NCBI GenBank assembly: GCA_015680685.1 | Contig: MNCI01029129.1 | Location: 79,790-143,789 of the forward strand | Direction: 5' to 3' | DNA: 64,000 bases | Origin: Gnetum montanum | Lineage: Eukaryota > Streptophyta > Gnetopsida > Gnetales > Gnetaceae | In this document: in pieces, positions 11,340 to 23,829 of the stretch | Layout: each line of letters starts with the position of its first letter | Position numbering within the stretch: position 1 is the first letter of the stretch | Notes under the pieces: model-generated | What the model was told of the DNA's origin: nothing | Database searches by the model: none | What the model saw: the letters and a program-made list of their open reading frames with translations, nothing else | Translations under genes and position numbers: made by a program

Positions 11340-12760
11340 GGCCCTATTTTGGTTGATTACGTTGGGCATTACCTTGTGTAGTGTCTGAAAAAGTAACCTC
11401 AATGTCACCAAGTGTTTCTACCCTATTTTGAGCTCATTTTTGTACATTGATGCCTGTTTGGTATTGCTTGACTGCTTCATGCTCTTCAGGGTGGTCTGGG
11501 TGGAAAGTTTGACTTGGTTTGACTATCATTTTAGGCCTATTTGATTTGGTCACGATGTGGTTATGTTGTTTAGCGTCTGAAAAAGTAACCCCAGCATCAC
11601 CAAGTCAAAATGGCATATTTGAGGCTCAAATTTGAAGTTTTTGAAGTCTATGATCATGTAAAATTATTTCCTAGCTCCTAGGAGTTGAATTCATGTCAAA
11701 ATTTTTCCCAAACGTGCCTGAATTAAGCTGTTCTTATTTGGTCACGTTGTGGTTATGCTGTTCAGCGTCTGAAAAAGTAACCCCAGCGTCACCAACTAAA
11801 AATACCTCATTTAAGGCCCAAATTTTGATTTTCTAGAGGGTGAGAGCTACTAGGGACCTTGGTGAATGTCATGGGGGGTCCTTGTGCTTGATTTCAGCCT
11901 ATTTTGACTCATTTTCGGGGCTCCAAAAGTTGGTGACGCTGATCCTTACGTTGTGCAATGTAAGAAAATGTAGCTCCAACGTGAGCAACTAAAAATACCT
12001 TATTTAAGGCCCAAATTTTGATTTTCTAGAGGCTGGGAGCTATTAGGGACCTTCATGAAGGTCATGGGGGGTCCTTATGCTCAATTTTAACCTATTTTAA
12101 CTCATTTTCGGGGCTCCAAAAGTTGGTGATGCTAATCCTTACGCTGTGCAGCGTAAGAAAATGTAGCTCCAGCGTGAGCAACTGAAAATTCCTCATTTAA
12201 GGCCAAAATTTTAATTTTCTAGAGGCTGGGAGCTACTAGGGACCTTGGTGAAGGTCATGGGGGGTCCTTGTGCTTGATTTTGGCCTATTTTGACTTAGTT
12301 TTGGGGCTCGAAAAGTTGCTGATGCTAATCCTTACGCTGTGCAGCGTAAGAAAATGTAGCTCCAGTATAATCAACTAAAAACACCTCATTTAAGGCCCAA
12401 ATATTAATTTTCTAGAGGCTAGGAGCTATTGAGGACCTTGTTGAAGGTCATGGGGGCTCCTTGTGCTCAATTTCAACCTGTTTTAACTCAGTTTCAGGGC
12501 TCCAAAAGTTGGTGACGCTAATCCTTACGCTGTGCAGCGTAAGAAAATGTAGCTCCAGCGTAATCAATTGAAAACACCTCATTTAAGGCCCAAATCTTGA
12601 TTTTCTAGAGGCTGGGAGATGCTAGGGACCTTAGTGAAGGTCATGGGAGGTCCTTGTGCATGATTTCAGCGTATATTGAATCAGTTTTGAGACTCCAAAA
12701 GTTGGTGACGCTGATCCTTACGTTGTGCAGCGTAAGAAAATGTAGCCCCAAGTGTACTTA
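11340..12760 (-). repeat. 193-bp tandem array inside the LTR of element A
   Basis: The anchor TAAGAAAATG occurs at 11961, 12154, 12347, 12540 and 12733, exactly 193 bp apart. The related anchor GAAAAAGTAAC occurs at 11387, 11579 and 11771, 192 bp apart. About eight units are present. Each contains ACGCTGTGCAGCGTAAG and CATGACCTTCACCAAGGTCC (minus strand). The same unit, more diverged, occurs in the LTR of element D but not in the LTRs of B or C. Confidence 0.92.
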
Positions 12761-12984
12761 GCCAAAATCAAGCATTTTGAGCCCAAAACTTTTGATTCTG
12801 GATGCCGAAAGTTGGTGCAGTCACCTTTGGACCCCAAGGGAACCTTGCCTATTGATTCATGAACCATCGAGGGCTGTTTTGGAGGTCTCCAAGTTTGGTC
12901 ATGTTGTATTCATGCTTGAGTAGCTGCATGATTTAGCTTGAATCTTGTCTAAAAGTGTTAGGCCAAAATTTTGTGGTGTTTTCA

Positions 12985-15900
12985 ATCTTCACCAAGGATG
13001 ATGAAACAGTACCATACAATGAGTATCATTCATGATCATTGGATCTTCTCTCTCATTCTTCTACTATCAAGCAATGTTGGATGTTAGTGTTATCTAGGGT
13101 GTTCACTTCTCTTATCATGAACACCCAATTTTGTAAAAGTTGTAACTATATACACTTGGGCACTTAGATTCTATATGTTCCATATGAGTTAGTTGTATGT
13201 TAGTCAATAATCCCATACCTATCCAATATATTTTGTAAAGAACATGTTCCTCCTCTTCTTCACTCAAGGATGAGTTTTCATTCAGTCGTGGGGGTATGAT
13301 GAAGAGCATTTTTTTTTGTTGTGCTCTAACGTTGGGTACGTAACGTCGGGTATCTAGTGTCAAGGCCTTGATGTAATGTCAGGTATCTGACGTTAGGGGA
13401 TATACTCTAGCCTATAAATATAGCACCTAGGCTCTTGATTTGGCATTAGTTTTTAAGAGTTAGTTTTTGATCATTTTTCAGTCAAATTAGCAAAGTTCTT
13501 GCAATTTATTTTCTCCAAAGTTAGACTATTTTTTGAGTGCTTGCAAAAGGAGTCTAAGTGTGTATGGTCTTTTGTTCAAACATTAATGTACCTAACTGTA
13601 GTAGTGTGACAGGAATAAAATGAACTCTTTTGACAATCCTTGTAGCACTGAGAATAGATTAATGTTTCTTTTAATGTACTTTACTTTCATGCACTTTACT
13701 TTAATGCATTTGAATTAAGCAATTACTTTCTAGTAGTTAATGAACACAAGCATGAACAATTCAAACATACATATAGTACTTAGTACTTGGTAACCTAGCA
13801 ACACTTAACATTTGGTAGCCCATCAGCACTATATGTGTTTAGGATGTGTCTAGGAAAGTGAGGCAGTTACTTGTGTTATGCTAGTTAGATCATAAATGAA
13901 CTAGATCTTAAATTACTCTACCTTTCATTCTTGTTATAGGCAACTAAACTCACAAAACATAAAATAAGAAAAATCATGTACCCTAATTATACTTAAACCA
14001 TACCCTTGAGCTACACAAGTGTAGTTGGGAAGACAATCAACATTCTCAATGCCCATTTCACTTCTTAGAAGAAGTAGTGTACTAGAGAACTATACGTCCA
14101 TGGAATTCGACCAAATCATGCATAAACACCTTGGTGATTCATATGGTTAGGCATAGGGGTACCTTGCCACTCATCATCAGTCATGGGGGAGATGCCTATC
14201 CATGCTAATCAGTTAGAGTGGCTCCTCAATTTTTACATTTTTTTGTTTTACACCATTTTTTGTTTTACACCATCTTTAGTGTGTTTTATCTTTCTTGAAT
14301 ATTTTACAAATTTTTTTATATTTTAATTTATTTTGATTTTTGTTTTTCTTATGTTTTTTCTAATGTTTTGATTCCTTTTTCTATATTACTAGTAAGACAC
14401 AGTGATGTTGTAGATGTTTGCTAATGGTGGTTTGTACTTAATGTTCTTTGCCTATTAATGTCTAAATTCTATCTTTGAATTTTGATATTGATAAATAAAA
14501 CATGAAATAGGCAATGAGTGCACATCATCCACCCATCCACAAAACTTTATGATGTTCCTTGTTTTGAAAATATGAGGTTCCTTCATTAATGAAACTTTTA
14601 ACGAACTTGTGACCTTGGTAGATTTCAAACTTGGAAAAGATTACATGGATAGACAAAGGTGTGACTTCTAGGGGATTTGATGCTCTTTGTACTTATCTCC
14701 CGTCTTGAGTGCATAAGTGTTTTCATGGATTTCTCACCATTTCGATGTCAGCCAATAATAAGAAGTTAAACTCTTTGCATGGTGTGGTTCTCATCCAAAA
14801 ATCATAAAAATATAAAACTCAAAAAAATGATGGGAATTCAAAGCATACCACTTAAACTCAATAGCTACAAGATCTAAATATGGGACTAGAAAGACATGTT
14901 ACCCATGCCTGAAGGTCCCCTCTAACTAAGGCTCTTTCTCACTTCCTGCTTCTTTTTTCTTCTCTTTAGGGAATGGTGATTAATCTATGGGAGCATTCTT
15001 GTGTCTTAAGAGGATGGATTAATCTAAGAGTATCGATGCAAAGTCACTAGAAGTGGTTGGTTTTGATATAGAATAAGGATGGACTTTATCAAGTCATCTT
15101 AACCATAAAATCCACAAGGAACTTCATGAGACCATGATTTGGGACTTCATTCCACCTTCTTTTTCATCCACTACTACTTCCCATAATTCACCTCACTACC
15201 AATTTTTCATAGTTTTGTTCAATGTCTTAGTTTTATGTGTTGAAATTCTTAGATAGATTCTTACAATATTTAGTCCTTAACTTTCCACAACCATTAATCA
15301 TCCATAGAATCCACAAAATCCTTAGTTTAAATGCATGCAATGGCATTAAGGGCATGAGCCTACTATGGGAAAGATCCACTTGCATTCTTCTTGGCTGGGA
15401 TAGTTAAGTTCCTTATCCTTTTATATTTTTGTGATTAAATCCTTTGTGCACTGCATCGATTGCATACAATTGTGCACTCCTTCAAAAATTCATTCTCTAG
15501 CCTAGAAACTCCTTTTTATAATTTATGTTTTCCTCTTCCAATGTTTAATCATGTTCATAGCTTTTCTGGGTCTCCAAAAACATTCATTTCACATTTAAAC
15601 TCTTGTTTTCCTCATTACTTTTTAAACATGCAAAATTTTCTCCATTGGCTCCGTCGAAGGAATTCCGTTGACAAAGGGGGCCACATCAATAATATCCCAT
15701 TGATGTAGCCCAAAAATCCTATAAATACTAGTGAACACTTAGTAATTTTTACACATTTTCTCATAAACAAGGGCAAATTTTTTGCATTTTTCAAAGCCTA
15801 GAACATTCCAAAGCCCGTAACTTTCACATTGTTTGTTCAATTTACCTCATTCTTCATTCCTATAGCTACCAAAGGTAATCTCTACATCATGGGGGCCACA

Positions 15901-16163
15901 AACCTTAGGTTTTTGATGAAAATGTTTTTGAAATTTTTCTAACTTCCACAAAGGTTTAACTAATAAACTAGCATTAAAATCATCAATTTATGAAGTAAAC
16001 CCTTCTAACAAACTTCAATGACCTTATTAATCAATGAAAATTAAAGTATTCAATTTTCCATGATCACAACTTAGCCAAGTGTAGCTAACCAATGAGATAA
16101 GATATCTAAACATTATAAGTTACACATCACATGCTAATCCTTGGTTCTATTGTGATCACAAAT
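12985..16163. other. AT-rich flanking DNA; no gene recognised
   Basis: This is sequence outside elements A and D. I see no long open frame and no retrotransposon protein motif. CCTATAAATATAGC (13411) and CCTATAAATACTAG (15718) are TATA-like, but no paired terminal repeat was found to call an LTR. The stretch is probably old, eroded transposon DNA, possibly the upstream part of the decayed gene at 16164. Confidence 0.4.
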
Positions 16164-18400
16164 GGCACCAGAGGGAAAGCACCTACATGAGGGCGAATTG
16201 TCCCAACTGAGGGACAAATGACCAAGAACTAGAAGGGGCCAAGAATAGCCCTAGGAGTAGGCAAAAAAAACCCATGCAACAGGACCTCTTCAGGAGGAAC
16301 CTAAAGTGAAGTTTGTCAAAAAAATTTCCAAAGCAACTGCAATTGAACAATATCATCAAGATGAGGCACCCAGGCCAAGATTGAATATTGAGGTTACCTT
16401 GATGGAGGACTACCTTAGGAAAATTGCATCCAATAAGGTTCAAAAATATGTGCTTCACAAATTAAACTTTGGAACCTTCTTAAAGTTTACTCCTCTAGAA
16501 GTCAAGACATAACTTCAAAACTCTCCCATGTGGTCCATCATCACTTCTGGTAGAGAGTGGTACATGGGAGAGACATATCTCTTGTGGAACAACAAGTAGG
16601 TTGATGTCATGATCAAAATTAATGATGTAACTATGTCTTACTTGATGAAAGCAATCTCTAAGACCCTTGGATTACTTGAAACTAGGGCCACTCTAGTTAA
16701 AATTCTAACACAAGTAGATCCATGTGTCAATAAAAAATGGACACAACAGTGCTATGGAGTGGACCATAAGAAGTTTGGTGTACTCAAAATGGCAAAACAT
16801 TCCTATTTCAAAAATCATAGGCTTTCACCTTAATCCAACAATAAGGCCTAGCAATATCATAGCCTTCTCCACCTGTGCATGTACCGCTCTAAGCAAAATA
16901 TTCCTCATCAACCTTCTATAGCTAATCTATCTTGAGATAGAGAAGCACTTCAAGAAGAATGAATGTGAAAGGCACTTTTCTTTCCGTGGCTTATCACAAA
17001 ATTGTGCAAAAGGGGAAGCATAGCCCGCTACACCAATGATGTAGTTAATCATGCTATGTCTACTTCTTGGGCAGAGATGATGAAAGCCAAAGTACCTACA
17101 AAGGTGGTCCTGGAAGAGTAGTAGCAACCACCACCTCCACCACCCACTTATGAAATAATGCCAAAGTCCTGTGCTACAATTGAGTGCATGCACAAACTCC
17201 ATGAGTAGCTCCTACAATAGTAGTAGTAGCAAGTAAGAACGAGTGATGATGATCCATATGTGTATTGACCAATCATGAGCCACCTCAATGAAGTGGCCCA
17301 AGCCATAAGCTAGATGGAGGGTGGGGCATAAATATTTTCTTTCCAATGAATGCAGGTGCCCACAAGGTCAAATACGAGTGCCTAAGAGGTAACGGTATCC
17401 CTCCCACAACAACAGCAGTTCCCAAAAATCTTTGGGAATGCTACTATCTTTTTGGTGCATTTGGAAAATGGTGAGTGAGTAACTATCATGATGATGCAAC
17501 ACCAAGGGTAGGAGATAACGGCTGAACTAGTTGCTGATAGAGTGGATAAGGTACTCAACACTCTTGCAGCATTTGTACCAAACATTTCTACACTTAGAGA
17601 TGTGCAGACATCTACAAGCACTATCAGTGAAAGATTAAGTGTAGCCCAACATGAGGAATTGCTAGATTAATTAATGGAAATTAGGCAATTAATTTTAGAT
17701 GTCTTTGACCTTCCATATACCATCACTACTACCCATTTAGAGTTGCTTAAGGCAAGGGGCAGATTCATCATCATGGAGGGGCAACTTAAAATAGCCAGAG
17801 TAAAAAATCAATGCTTAGCTACAGAGGTTGCCAAACTAAGAGTCCACCTTGTTAATCTTGCAGTAATCAGCCAAGCAATCATGCAAGATAAAGCTTTCCA
17901 ACAACTTTAGGCCAAACTCAAAGAGGTTGAGTATGCTAAGGAGTCAGTAGTCTTTGATCAGTTCTTGGCCAATGCTACAACTAGGAGAATGAGTATGCCA
18001 ACAACTTTAGGCCAAACTCAAAGAGGTTGAGTATGCCAAGGATTTGTTCTAGACTCACTAGGAGAATGAAGGTCTAACTACAAAAAATCATCGCCTGTGA
18101 AATGGTGATGCGAAAAACCAAAAAAATGTCTAAATTCATCCATCAATAGTAGGAGCAACTTGCCAAGGTGAACACTAAATTGAGAAAGTTGGTAGCAAAA
18201 AATAGAAATATCTTAATGGAGGAGATCTATTCCTTGCATCATAAGTCTACAATAGACATTATTGCCTAGAAAAATAAGGCCCTTAAGTTTGAAAGGGTGA
18301 AAAATCACTATAGAGACCAAGTTAGATTACAAAAAGAAATTAATGAGAAAAACATCCAATTGGCAAAGGAAAAAGCTAATGAGGCTCTCTAGTAACCCTA
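16164..18400 (+). pseudogene. Decayed long coiled-coil/glutamine-rich gene of unknown family
   Basis: Starting with MAPEGKHLHEGELSQLRDK, one frame stays gene-like to about 16830 with a few in-frame TAG/TAA codons. Segments include KVKFVKKISKATAIEQYHQD and REWYMGETYLLWNN. Beyond that, shifted frames keep a proline stretch (QPPPPPPTYE, about 17125), glutamine-rich tracts, and heptad-like Leu/Lys/Glu regions (17674-17910 and 18150-18390). Many stops sit where CAG or CAA would continue a Gln run, so it looks like a gene eroded by C-to-T change. It could be the extra ORF or Gag of another retroelement. I do not recognise the family. Confidence 0.5.
17898..18043 (+). repeat. 46-bp direct duplication at 100-bp spacing
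   Basis: CCAACAACTTTAGGCCAAAC and the following bases to ...GAGTATGCTAAGGA (17898-17943) recur at 17998-18043 with one mismatch seen. It looks like a small local duplication inside the decayed gene. Confidence 0.85.
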
Positions 18401-18677
18401 GCAAGGAGGTGACATGTGGTAGCCTATTTTTGATGGGCTAAACAAGTACAAAAAAGTGGAAATTCACATGAAGAAACTATAGATCAAGGAAATGATTGAA
18501 TACATAGAGTTCGCCAACCTCTAATACATAAACCTACTAATGCTAACTACTAGAAGACCATAGTTAGAGTTGAAAAAGCAAGTGGTTAGCTTGTACTTGT
18601 TGTATGAGGTAGAGTTCAAACATCAAAAAGATACTAAGTAGAAGCTTTAGGGTGCACATGCAAAACTCAAGGTTCTC

Positions 18678-18682
18678 AAGGT
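18678..18682. other. Left target-site duplication of element D (AAGGT)
   Basis: The five bases before the LTR start TGAAACGCCA are AAGGT. The matching copy would lie to the right of the window, beyond the end of element D, so this is only the expected half. Confidence 0.4.
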
Positions 18683-20598
18683 TGAAACGCCACAAAATTC
18701 TGAGCTTAGCAGTTCTCCATCAAGAATTGAGCTAAGTCATGATGCTCCCTAGCATGACTGAAGCTTGAGGACCTCACAGACAGCTTCAAACGGAGTCAAA
18801 CTGAGAAAGAAATGGTTCCCTATGATCCATAGAAGACTACAATGACATATGACATCAAAATTGTCAAATTTTGAGCTCAAACTACTTGGTTTTCACTAAG
18901 TATGCGTCATGTACGCTGGCCTATACATGCCCAGCGTATGGCCCAGGGTGCAGCAACTTTTGAGCCTCAAAAACTCATTTAAATAGGCCAGAATCAAAGG
19001 TATAGACTCCCCATGACCTTCCCTAAGGTCCCAATCAAGTCTTAGGATCCTAATAATTAAATTTTTGGCACGAAATAGGTCATTTTCTACCTACACACTG
19101 GCTCACACGCCCGGCATGTACGCCCAGCGTATGACTTCAAAGGTGACCCAAAATAGGCACTTCAGAGCAATATTTTCATAAGGCATAAACTCATAGAGAT
19201 AGTGAAATTGTTAGGAATCATCATGGACTCAAGAAAATAAATTTTTGACCTTGAAATTATGCACTTTTGAGTTCACACGCTGAGCATGTACATCCTGCAC
19301 GCCCAACGTGTACGCCCAACGTGTACGCCCAACGTGTGGCACCGAGGACAAAGTCAAACAGGCACTTTCAGGCAAGTTTTCAACATGGGGTTGACCCTTA
19401 GGACATGGGAATCTAGTCTACATCATCACTGGCTTCAAAAAATTCCATTTTGGACATCAAAAATATCCTTTTTGGCCTCACACGCTGGTGTATATGCCCA
19501 ACGTATATGCCCAGCGTACAGCCAGCATGCACCTCAGAGATGAGCCCAAAACCCCATCGAAACGAAGTTAAAATTAGCTTTTGGGTGACCTGGAGGACCA
19601 CCAAGACTCAGGGATTAGTGTACACACCCCATCTGATTCCTAAATTATAGTTTTCATGCTCACATGCCAACGTACATGCCCAGTGTACATGCTCAACTTC
19701 AGGCCTCTCGAAACTCTGCCAAATCAAGGCCAAATGAGCGTAAATTCGATAGGAAGCATTCTCACGATACCAAAGTTCTAATCCAAAGGCCAACTTCAAG
19801 ATTTTTTATTGTAACAGTATACTCATTTGTAAAGTTCAAATCTCTTATGTTGGGCAAGACTACACATTGAGTCCACACGCCCAACATGTACACGCTGGCA
19901 TGCAGCACGCTGTACAGTTGTAATATTCTTTGCACTCAAGCAACACAACCACATGTCATCCGACCCAAAATTCTCTCACCCACGGCCACTTATACCCTTC
20001 CAGATCCGAATCCAATGCCCAAAACCTCATAAAAATCCTAATTTTTCACTAGATCAAGGAAGCAACCTTTGAAAAAAGAGAAGAAGAAATAGAGAGAACT
20101 GGAGACACTAGGCAAAGGGAGACAAACCCTGTAGGCTGGATCTCAACCCTACACACTAGGCTTATAGCTTTCACGCAAGGCCTGTAGCCTAAACCAATGT
20201 ACAATCATCCATCAGAATCCACTGGGACCTTTCGTCCACCTTGTGTCAAATCCACAACTACGTATGGACCGGTGCACTGTAATTTTCATCTGGCAATAAA
20301 ATTACTTTGTTTCTACTCAAAATTTGTCACATCTTTCATTCATTCTGGTTTATCTCTTTTGTTTAAGTTACCGCAAATTTACATTCTAGTTTACGTTAAT
20401 CACGTTGTTTACACGTAACCCAGCGTATTGCACACATTGGGGAAATCCTTGTCTGATCTGCGTACAAACCACCCAAGGTACTCTACCTTTGTCAGTTCCA
20501 GCTCACCCTCAAGCGAAGTTAGAGTCTTCTGTGCTCATCTGCGAATCCCACGATCCTTGTCCCATTCAAACCTTGCACCGATGATTTAGGATAGTACA
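18683..20598 (+). repeat. 5' LTR of element D (1.92 kb)
   Basis: It starts TGAAACGCCACAAAATTCTG and ends ATAGTACA, six bases before the PBS. About 18900-19900 contains four to five diverged ~190-bp units, each with a CACACGC...CCCAGCGTATG core, homologous to the 193-bp unit of element A. A TATA-like CATAAAAATCC lies near 20029. Confidence 0.85.
20027..20037 (+). promoter_or_regulatory. LTR promoter TATA box, element D
   Basis: CCTCATAAAAATCC aligns with CCTGTATAAAAATCC in the LTRs of element C. One base change weakens the consensus. Confidence 0.5.
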
Positions 20599-20603
20599 GA
20601 AAA

Positions 20604-20622
20604 TGACACTAGAAGGAGGGCC
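20604..20622 (+). other. Primer binding site, element D
   Basis: TGACACTAGAAGGAGGGCC follows the LTR end after GAAAA. Compared with TGGCGCTAGAAGGAGGGCC in element A, it has two G-to-A changes. Confidence 0.8.
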
Positions 20623-21256
20623 TCATGTTGCATAAAACCACTCTGATCCACCATTCACATCTTTTAAACTTGCACCCTGTTCAGCTAGATCTGCTATAGC
20701 CTCAGCATGTATATGCTGTTTAGCCTATCTGCACAGTGTACATTCTGTCTGTACGTGGCGTATCCATCCTATACACTGGTTGTTGAAGTCTATACACTGG
20801 GGATTTACTCCATACACTATGACCTAAGTCTGGTACACTATGCAGACAGGTTGTACGCTACCAGACTTAGGTGCACGTTGTAGACCCTGTCTACACTCTT
20901 CCTTATTTTCCTACATGTTGTAGACCCTATCTACATGCTCCCTTATTTTCCTGCACATTGTAGACCTTGTCTACATGCTGTCCCATTTTCAGTACGCTGA
21001 CCACTCTGGTTGTACGCTAACAGTTGCAGTCTGTACACTGTGAACCCAGTTCACATGCTGTGGCCAGTGCCTATACGCTATGAGAGTAGTCTGTACTCTT
21101 TGACCAGTGTTCATACATTGTGTGTAACCCTCACATGTTGAACATACAGGGTTATACGCCGAGTACTCTATTCATAATTTCATACTCAGCCAAATCTTTA
21201 TCATTTTTCACTTAACATTATCTCATACTTACCTTGACACATAGATCACTCTAGAC

Positions 21257-23795
21257 ATGGATCCAACCAACATGAACACTTCTAACATGCCCACTTTCAA
21301 TGTCAATCTCTCCATAGCAAAGCCGATACCCATTATGCAACCCATAGGGGCCCATGGTGAGGTTCACCCCTGGGGGGGACCTCGCCGATCTCTCAGACTA
21401 CAAGGGAAGAATCTATCATTTANNNNNNNNNNNNNNNNNNNNNNNNNNNNNNNNNNNNNNNNNNNNNNNNNNNNNNNNNNNNNNNNNNNNNNNNNNNNNN
21501 NNNNNNNNNNNNNNNNNNNNNNNNNNNNNNNNNNNNNNNNNNNNNNNNNNNNNNNNNNNNNNNNNNNNNNNNNNNNNNNNNNNNNNNNNNNNNNNNNNNN
21601 NNNNNNNNNNNNNNNNNNNNNNNNNNNNNNNNNNNNNNNNNNNNNNNNNNNNNNNNNNNNNNNNNNNNNNNNNNNNNNNNNNNNNNNNNNNNNNNNNNNN
21701 NNNNNNNNNNNNNNNNNNNNNNNNNNNNNNNNNNNNNNNNNNNNNNNNNNNNNNNNNNNNNNNNNNNNNNNNNNNNNNNNNNNNNNNNNNNNNNNNNNNN
21801 NNNNNNNNNNNNNNNNNNNNNNNNNNNNNNNNNNNNNNNNNNNNNNNNNNNNNNNNNNNNNNNNNNNNNNNNNNNNNNNNNNNNNNNNNNNNNNNNNNNN
21901 NNNNNNNNNNNNNNNNNNNNNNNNNNNNNNNNNNNNNNNNNNNNNNNNNNNNNNNNNNNNNNNNNNNNNNNNNNNNNNNNNNNNNNNNNNNNNNNNNNNN
22001 NNNNNNNNNNNNNNNNNNNNNNNNNNNNNNNNNNNNNNNNNNNNNNNNNNNNNNNNNNNNNNNNNNNNNNNNNNNNNNNNNNNNNNNNNNNNNNNNNNNN
22101 NNNNNNNNNNNNNNNNNNNNNNNNNNNNNNNNNNNNNNNNNNNNNNNNNNNNNNNNNNNNNNNNNNNNNNNNNNNNNNNNNNNNNNNNNNNNNNNNNNNN
22201 NNNNNNNNNNNNNNNNNNNNNNNNNNNNNNNNNNNNNNNNNNNNNNNNNNNNNNNNNNNNNNNNNNNNNNNNNNNNNNNNNNNNNNNNNNNNNNNNNNNN
22301 NNNNNNNNNNNATCCTATTAGCTCTTCGGTACCACCGTTGACCCTGCCCAAAGGAGTTTCTTTGCCTCAACTACCAAATACAATGGGGAAGGGGACCCCA
22401 ACACCCATCTAGTTACGTTTAGACTAGAATTTTTACTGCTTCAGGCATGGACCCATGTAATTTTACGTGTTTTCGCCATGTCCCTCACTAGGAAAGCTTT
22501 AGACTGGTACCGAGCCTTGCCCCGTAACTCCGTATCCTCTTTGGAGGATCTCTTATGCTAGTTCATTACCAAGTTTAAATACAACCTAAAACCTAAAGCA
22601 ACCCTAGATAGTCTGATATAGGTAAAACAAGCACCGCTTGAACCTATACAAAAATTTATTTAGAGATGTAGTGCTGCGCTAAACGAACTTCATGAACCAA
22701 TCCCTGAAACATATTTACTGACCATCCTAAAGGGATCCGTAAATGATTTCATGAAATCCAAACTATACTATTTGAACGCACGCACTCTAAGTCAAGCCTT
22801 TGCGCAAATAAAGAACATAGAAGAGGCAGCTCAAAATAGCCATGACCTAGCTTACTTAGCCTTTAAAAATCAACACACTAAGAAAGACAAAGAGAAAGCT
22901 AAGGCAACAGTAGCAATAGTACCAAAAACTCAATAGACAAGTATGAGACAACAAGGTAAATCATCCACTACCCCTACTAGCCATACTAGACCCGCTCCTG
23001 CTGCTACACCCGGACCATCACAAAACGCTACACCAAATCATGCAAGGAAATTTGAGAGGAGAAACCCCTCTCAGTACACACCATTGCCCATGAAACCTTC
23101 ACAATTATTTAAGCAACTCTTGAAGGCTGGACTAATAAAACATAAACAATTATCCCCCACGGAAATTCAAAGACATGATCAATTCTATGAATTGATCCAG
23201 AACCCAAGCTTAGCGACACCGGATGAGCCCCCAGTTCCAAGAGGCTTTAGACTAGACCGTTTTTGTTAGTACCACCAACGTAATGGGCATGGTACTGACT
23301 ATTGTTTCACCTTGAAATAATACATTCAATGAATGATTGACAAAGGTGAGATCACTTTTGATGAGGCCAACCCGGTCAAACCACAAAACCAGTCCATGGG
23401 CATATATAAAGATCCCCTAAACACTAAAGAAGCACCATACACAATCAACACCATTTATGTAGATGATGGCTATGAAACACCAAAGAGTCCCTTTGTAGGT
23501 CATGTTCCTCCTACTCCATCAATATCACCTCAACCCACATATTCCCCACATGATACCCCCTCCTTGCAAAAACCATTCATCATCCGAGTACCTCCCGTGG
23601 TAGCAACAATGCAACTATCATCCCAAACCAAACCATGTTTCGTTAGTGTGCCCTCTACTGATACAACCACTAGTATGACACCATCAAACCGTCCCACCCA
23701 CTTCGTGGTCTAGGTGCCACCGGCAGTTCCTACGTCAGAGGTACCAACTACGAATCGCCCAACCTTGTTTGTGGTTAAGGTGCCTAGGCGGTCTA
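21257..23795 (+). pseudogene. Element D Gag with repeat linker, gapped and decayed
   Basis: The start at 21257 (MDPTNMNTSNMPTFNVN) matches element A; RRSLRLQG follows at about codon 43. 21423-22311 is unknown sequence. After the gap come PISSSVPPLTLPKGVSLPQL and a frame-shifted capsid core, then SKLYYLNARTLSQAFAQIKN (22757). A zinc knuckle reads FC-stop-YHQRNGHGTDYC near 23262-23306; the stop sits inside the motif. 23333-23713 is the linker with KPFIIRVPP and HFVV repeats. Several in-frame stops make it nonfunctional. Confidence 0.8.
21423..22311. other. Assembly gap of 889 N
   Basis: This is a run of N inside element D Gag. Open frames of over 300 codons reported across it on both strands are artefacts. 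Confidence 0.99.
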
Positions 23796-23829
23796 AGGTC
23801 CAAGCTCACGCACCTTAAACATAGCCCCA

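Larger units (their letters stand above)
4110..12984 (-). mobile_element. Element A: internally deleted Tat-like retrotransposon
   Basis: Minus-strand order is 5' LTR (12984-10226), PBS (10219-10201), leader, gag (9513 downwards), protease (to about 5476), a tandem array, and a remnant of the antisense gene. RT, RNase H, integrase and the 3' LTR are missing. The LTR begins TGAAAACACC on the minus strand, matching TGAAACACCA of elements B and C. The immediate flank at 12985-12989 is ATCTT; no partner duplication can be checked because the other end is gone. Confidence 0.8.
10226..12984 (-). repeat. 5' LTR of element A (2.76 kb)
   Basis: On the minus strand it starts TGAAAACACCACAAAATTTT at 12984 and ends ...GACAGTATA before the PBS; related LTRs end GGTACA or AGTACA. 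It is more than twice as long as the LTRs of element C because of a ~193-bp tandem array in its U3 part. A TATA-like sequence lies near 10791. The terminal CA appears to have mutated to TA. Confidence 0.8.

Noticed and set aside
13405-13425. TATA-like sequence as the promoter of another LTR
   Set aside because: No paired terminal repeat, PBS or PPT was found around it. AT-rich DNA gives such matches by chance.
21257-22412. Open frames of 311-354 codons across 21423-22311
   Set aside because: Almost all residues are X from an N gap. Only the first ~55 codons (Gag start) and the part after the gap are real sequence.
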